Assembly (NCBI RefSeq): GCF_905475465.1
Contig: NC_062257.1
Coordinates: forward strand, 2,542,001 to 2,606,000
Direction: 5' to 3'
Length of the DNA stretch: 64,000 bases
Source: Pieris napi
Lineage: Eukaryota; Arthropoda; Insecta; Lepidoptera; Pieridae
In this document: positions 53,601 to 59,600 of the stretch, in pieces
Numbering within the stretch: the first letter of the stretch is position 1
Layout: the number at the start of each line of letters is the position of its first letter
The notes under the pieces: model-generated
What the model saw: only the letters and a program-made list of their open reading frames with translations
Told to the model about the DNA's origin: nothing
Databases searched by the model: none
Program-made: the position numbers and the translations under genes

Positions 53601-56600
53601 TAATTTATGGACGCCCCCAAACTGATATCTTAGTTTAAAAACATATTTCATTCATTGGCTTACGTTGTGGAAAAGAGTATTTTTTGTATTTTCAGTAGTA
53701 GAGTAACTACAAAATTATCATTATAGATTAAAAACAAAATCTTTGCTCATAATAATATCAGTGTAGATAATGTAATGAAGTTATCAGTATTATACTACAG
53801 TATTATTAGCTATCTATAACATATAATCAATTTTTCTGATAAAGTTAAACATTTATTTAGACATACGCTATTTTTTATAGTTTTCATAATGAAAAAAAGA
53901 AAGCTGGCTTAGAATATGTGATCTCCGTAATTTCTCAATGTAAATTGTTGTGTGACAGTTAATAGTTGCGCGCAAAAAAAGTTTTCTTAAAATAGTTTTC
54001 AAACGGAAATTATTTATTGTATTGTTATATCATTGTATTATAAAGTTTTAGATTTGTATGAATATGAACAAGACTTATATATTAAAAACTAGCTGACCTG
54101 GCTAACTTCGTTCCGCCCTACAACCTTATAATATCGTTGTTACTTTAATTTAACTTATTTTAGGATTTCATTGATGTTAAGTATTACATTAATACAAGTT
54201 TTTTGCAAATACAGAAATGTTTTATTGCTTGCCATTGCGAAAGAAGAATGGCAGTTTTACACATTAGGCATCTTCTCTCTAGCGTCAATATGGCGATACT
54301 GCATGTTAAGCACTTTCTGATACCAACATCTTTTGATCAGGATCAAAGCATGGTTATGCATCTCCTCATTCACCTCAAGATCGGAATTTCTTGAACTGAC
54401 ACGAATTCGACGTAAAATGATGCGTAGTTTTATCAACAGATGGCACCATATGGTTTTTGCATTCGTAAAATTAATTTATTAATTTATTGTTATTCGATAA
54501 CTTATCCGATATTTTATTGCTTATTCTGCTATTCGGGACGGAAACAAATCCAACAAATCAAAAACCATGGCAATCGGTCCAGCCGTTCTCAAGTTATAAG
54601 TGTTGTAACAAACACGACTTTCTTTTATATATATAGATTAGTTTGCCAAAGAAGTATCACTTCTGACATGTGCACTTTGTACGCACGCACATTTTTTAAA
54701 AATTCGAACCAGTAGTTCTGAAATCAAACTATACAGCTTTATAAGTAAAGATATATTTAAATAAAAAACTGTTTTGACCGGACTGAAGTTATGTATTATT
54801 ATAAATTTACAACAAGAAAAACAATCCGCGAAAATAGAGGACACCGTGAGCCATTTTTGCCAAAACCCTCCATCTTTTAGTCGATACCAACTCCGGGGAA
54901 ATAAATACAGATAATGCAACTTTCTCTGCAGCTGTGATACTTTTTGACATTCAACATCTTTTGTCTTCAGTCACCGTGACCACGCACGCTGTAAAGCACG
55001 CGAAACGTCGGATAAATTTAAAATTATGTTAAATAGTTGTAAATTTATAATAATACATAACTTCAATCCGGTCAAAACAGTTTTTTATTTAAATGTATAA
55101 AAGTTATGTCAATCAAAGACAATACTATGAGTAAAGATATATTTACCCTGACTCGTGGTTCCATGACAGTAAGTGTATCATCTTCTAGAAAATACACAAG
55201 GTTCACGACTCGTACTCGGTAATTCTCGTCTGGATTATCATATACTGGCTGTTTGAAGAACGCCGTGAAGTTGAGGCATCGTTTGTCATAGTGCACCCAA
55301 TGTGGTACCACTGCTGGCAAGGCGGCTTGCTTCACACGTCCATACGTCAATGATGGGTCATAACTGGAACATAATTTTTAAAAATCAAAATTACCTATCT
55401 AATTAACAGTATATGTGTTTTTGAAGTAAAACTCTTTAGGCGCATGAGGATAAAATTTTTAAGGAACGTCACGAAGATGTGCAGCGTTTTTGTCGAAGAA
55501 AAGGGAGAGAGCGATTGAGACCGATTGAGGGAGAGTGAGAAGAGTGAATTATCTTATAGAAATTCGATTTTTAAAGTTAAAATTTCGTAACGAGAATTTA
55601 TGAATTTGTATTTTATATTTTATGCAAAATAATTTATTGAAATCTCAAATGACGAATTGTAAATTAAAATGCCACGTGTTTTTATTATCGAAGAAATAAA
55701 TTTAAAAATTATATTTATAATTTGTATTAATTTTCGACACTTAATATTTTAATGACAATTAAATTCATTAAATTCCTAACATATCTTCCTTTTTCCATCC
55801 TTTTAAGTCTCGGATATCTAAAGTTTTAGATTTGTATAAAATTATGAACAAGACTTAAAAATTAGTTTGAGAAAGAAGTTTAACTTCTGACTGATGTGTT
55901 CGCACGCAGTTTTTTTTAATAGAACAGGAGGCAAAAGGACAGGAGGGTCATCTTTATAAAAGATTTAAGACAGTTGACTCTTAGCTTCAAAGTCTTTCAT
56001 TTATTTCAGCATCCGTCAAACAACCGCCACCGAACTGAACTCGTGTCTATTATTATTATATTGGACAATTCACACCAATTGACCTAGTCCTATGCTAAGC
56101 TGGTGAAGCTTGTGTTATGGGTACTAGGCAACGGATATACATACATATTATAGACAGATTGACATATAAATACATATTTAAACACCCAAGACCTAAGCAC
56201 AACACCAAATATGCTCATCACATCGATGTTCGTCTCAGCCGGGGATCGAACCCGGGACCCATGGATTCGCAGTCAGGGGTACTAACCACTAGACCAATGA
56301 GCCGTCTAAAATTGTTTCATTTCACATACATATATGTTCTTTTAAATTCTAAAACACCTAGTTACTCAAAGCAAAATTTTATGTTAGTCTCTGGCGGTGG
56401 TATTGATTTGCGTTCCCTAGACAATCTAATTCTTGATACTCCTACTCATAAAACTGAATTCTGTTACTGCTCTTAAACTGTGCAATGTATCCTGATATGT
56501 TATTCCTTACCAATTGATATCAGACGAGCTCAGTCTTTAAATTTATTTCAAAATCTTCTTTTTGATCATTTTTCTTATGCCTCGTAATTAGCTACTTATA

Positions 56601-59600
56601 TATATATATTAATTGTGTCTCAATTAACCCTTGGATCAGCTTTAACATTTTTGTTTATACATATTATTGTTTATTAATTTATTTTTTGTTTTTTTTTTTT
56701 TAAATGTTACTTTATTTTAGTTATTGGTAGTGTTATGTTATTTTGAGTTTGAGTTTATGTTAAATGTTTATGCACTTCTTGTACTTTACCCTCTGTAGGT
56801 GTTTCTTTTTCTATTGTTCCATATTAGGGTTACCTGGAAGAAGTCGCTTGTTAGCGATAAGGCCAACCGTTGCCTGATAACTTATGTAACCTTTTATATG
56901 TATGTTTTGTATAAGGTAACAAAGTGTAAATAAATAAATAAAAAAAGGGTGCGTGTACTTATGTACGAGCGTAAGAAGGTCTACTTTTTTGGCATTATTA
57001 AAAATAGTTTTTGATTGCATGCAAATAATTAATTACAATTAAATAATCAAAGACTGGAAAAGGAGTCATTATAGTCAATAAAGTTCAGTTTTCATTTGAA
57101 AAATTAAATAAATAAATATTATTCTCTTACATTAAGTGTAACATAAATTCTATTATTATTCGAATGTTGTTTTTAAATTATGTCCAATGCCGTAGCATCT
57201 TCCGTGGGCAACTTCTTTCTGTTAATTTTGTGTCACGGTGCGCGCGCATCGTAAAATTTCACTCTCATCAATTTTTCATAACGCGCCTAAAGAAGTATAA
57301 CTTCAATAAATTACTTAATACTTTTTTTATGTTTTTAGCCCAATATTATAAATCACAACGGAATAATTCCTTCATTTTCTGCATTTAATGAGGTTGATTA
57401 TGAAATACAGCCGTGACCAACACGCAACGCTTATAAAATATGAACCCCTAATTGGCCCTGCCTGTTCGAATTTGTTTCCAAGTTCCTTAACATTTTATTT
57501 CTAATCTAAGATTACATTTTTCCTAAACATTCGTACAATAAATAATATATTTACACTCGCTTCGTGCTTGGTGCTTTGTTATGATAATATACAGGGTGGT
57601 CCATATACAGAGCATCCTTAGAGGAATGTTCTACGATTTTTGTAGTTTAGGAGTAAAAAAAAAAAAAAAACTATATTTTTTTCTGTTTTTTTTTGTGAAT
57701 TTCCGCTTTTTAGGTATTTTTTGGGTGTATCATTGATAATAATGAAGATAAAAAAATTGCTTTTTTTATTTCTCAGCTTATAGACTAGCCTATTTGACAT
57801 AAAAACAAAACCGACAGGTGCATATATACCCCATACACATATTATCATTCATAGCCTGAGAACTTGGTTTCTTAGTATTATATGGTATTAGTAACATACC
57901 AACATATAGAAATAGTTATGCTACCCCATTATGAGAAAATACAAAGACAAATGGACGAATGAAGCGACGGAATGGCTTCCTCGCTATGACAAAAGAAAAA
58001 GAAGAAGACAAAGAGATGGGAAGATGATATAAGTAGAGCAGCTGGCCCTATGTGGCGTAAAGCTAGACACCGAGAGGAGTGGAAGCTCTTACAGGAGACC
58101 TATGTCCAAGGACAAGCTGTAAAACAGAAGTTAAACGCCTTGCCGATTAATTACTAGTGTTTATATTTTTATGTATTATTAGCTGACCCGGCCAACGTCG
58201 TTTTGCCATGTATATCATTTATAATAAAAAATAGGGGTTGATCGTAGAGGGATGAAAATTAGGGCTTGTATATATTTTTTACTGTTGTATCATAAAAAAA
58301 TAAAACAATAAAAAAAAAAAAAAATTAAGGGTGGACTAACATTTAGGGGGATGAAAAATAGATGTCTGATTCTCAGACATACCCAATATGCACACAAAAT
58401 TTCATGAGAATCGGTCAAGCCGTTTCGGAGGAGTTTACCCACAAACACCGCGACACGAGAATTTTATATATTAGATGATAGGAATTTTACAGCAATAAAG
58501 GCTATTATTATTATTATGCTACCCCAAAGTGACTGTTCACTTTCCCGGAATAAGAGCCTAAGTACGAAATAAAACTAAACCATTTATTTCATATTTACAA
58601 ATTTTCCCTCCATAAAAACCGAAAGGAATAAACGAAAAAAATCGTTCCCCCTGTGCAATGAACTTTCTTTCTTTTTCGCATTTAACATTCGCTTGATCGG
58701 TGAAGGGCTTGCCTTAGGGCTCCCACACAAAACTGCGAATTCGCATCGCATCGCAAATATCTGCGAATTACGCATTATACGAATTACACACTCCTGCGAT
58801 ATTACGTCATCCTTGGTGACGCCATTTTAGTCCGCTCTGAGACAGCTTTAGTTTTTGAAGGCATAGTGATAATAAACTCAAAGCTCTTCAAATGAAGATA
58901 TACTCATTCTAAAATAATCTTCTTCAGTTCTCAACGCTTAGTACTTTTGAGTAAAATAGTTCCCATCAGAGTTCACAATCGTAATAAATGGATGAACCCA
59001 GAATCTTCTTTTTCTTTTATATCTATTTAACAATAACAGCAGTGCAATAATCTTTTTGCGATCCATCTTACGCTACCTAAAAACACGTCCAGTACGGCTG
59101 ACTACGAAGGAATGGTCACCGTACCAAACGGTTTGCCGCACTAAATCGTATCGCAGAAATTGCGATGCGAATCGCAGTTTTGTGTGGGAGCCCTTAGACC
59201 TAAAAAGTCGACGGCGTGTGTCGGGTACAGAAGGCTGATCACCTACTTGCCTATTAGACTGATAATTGACCATGAAACAGATACAGAAATCTGAGGCCCA
59301 GACCCAAAAAGTTTGTAGCGCCACTAATTTATTTAAAAAAAAATAGAATAATACTAGCTGATCCGGCAAACGTCGTTTTGCCATGTATATCATTTATAAT
59401 AAAAAATAGGGGTTGATCGTAGAGGGGTGAACATTAGGGGTTGTATGTATTATTTAATGCTGTATCATAAAAAAATAAATAATATTTTTTTTATGTAACA
59501 TTAAAAAAAAAATTAGGGGTGGACTACCCTTAACATTTAGAGGGATGAAAAATAGATGTTGTCCGATTCACAGACATACCCAATATGCACACAAAATTTC

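Noticed and set aside
56220..56313. Second tRNA-like sequence, repeated at 63690..63779
   Set aside because: The two near-identical 240-bp copies share a non-tRNA body, so this is a SINE.
57580..57680. ACAGGGTGGTCCATATACAG as a transposon end
   Set aside because: It resembles common insect transposon termini, but no matching second end or target duplication was found.
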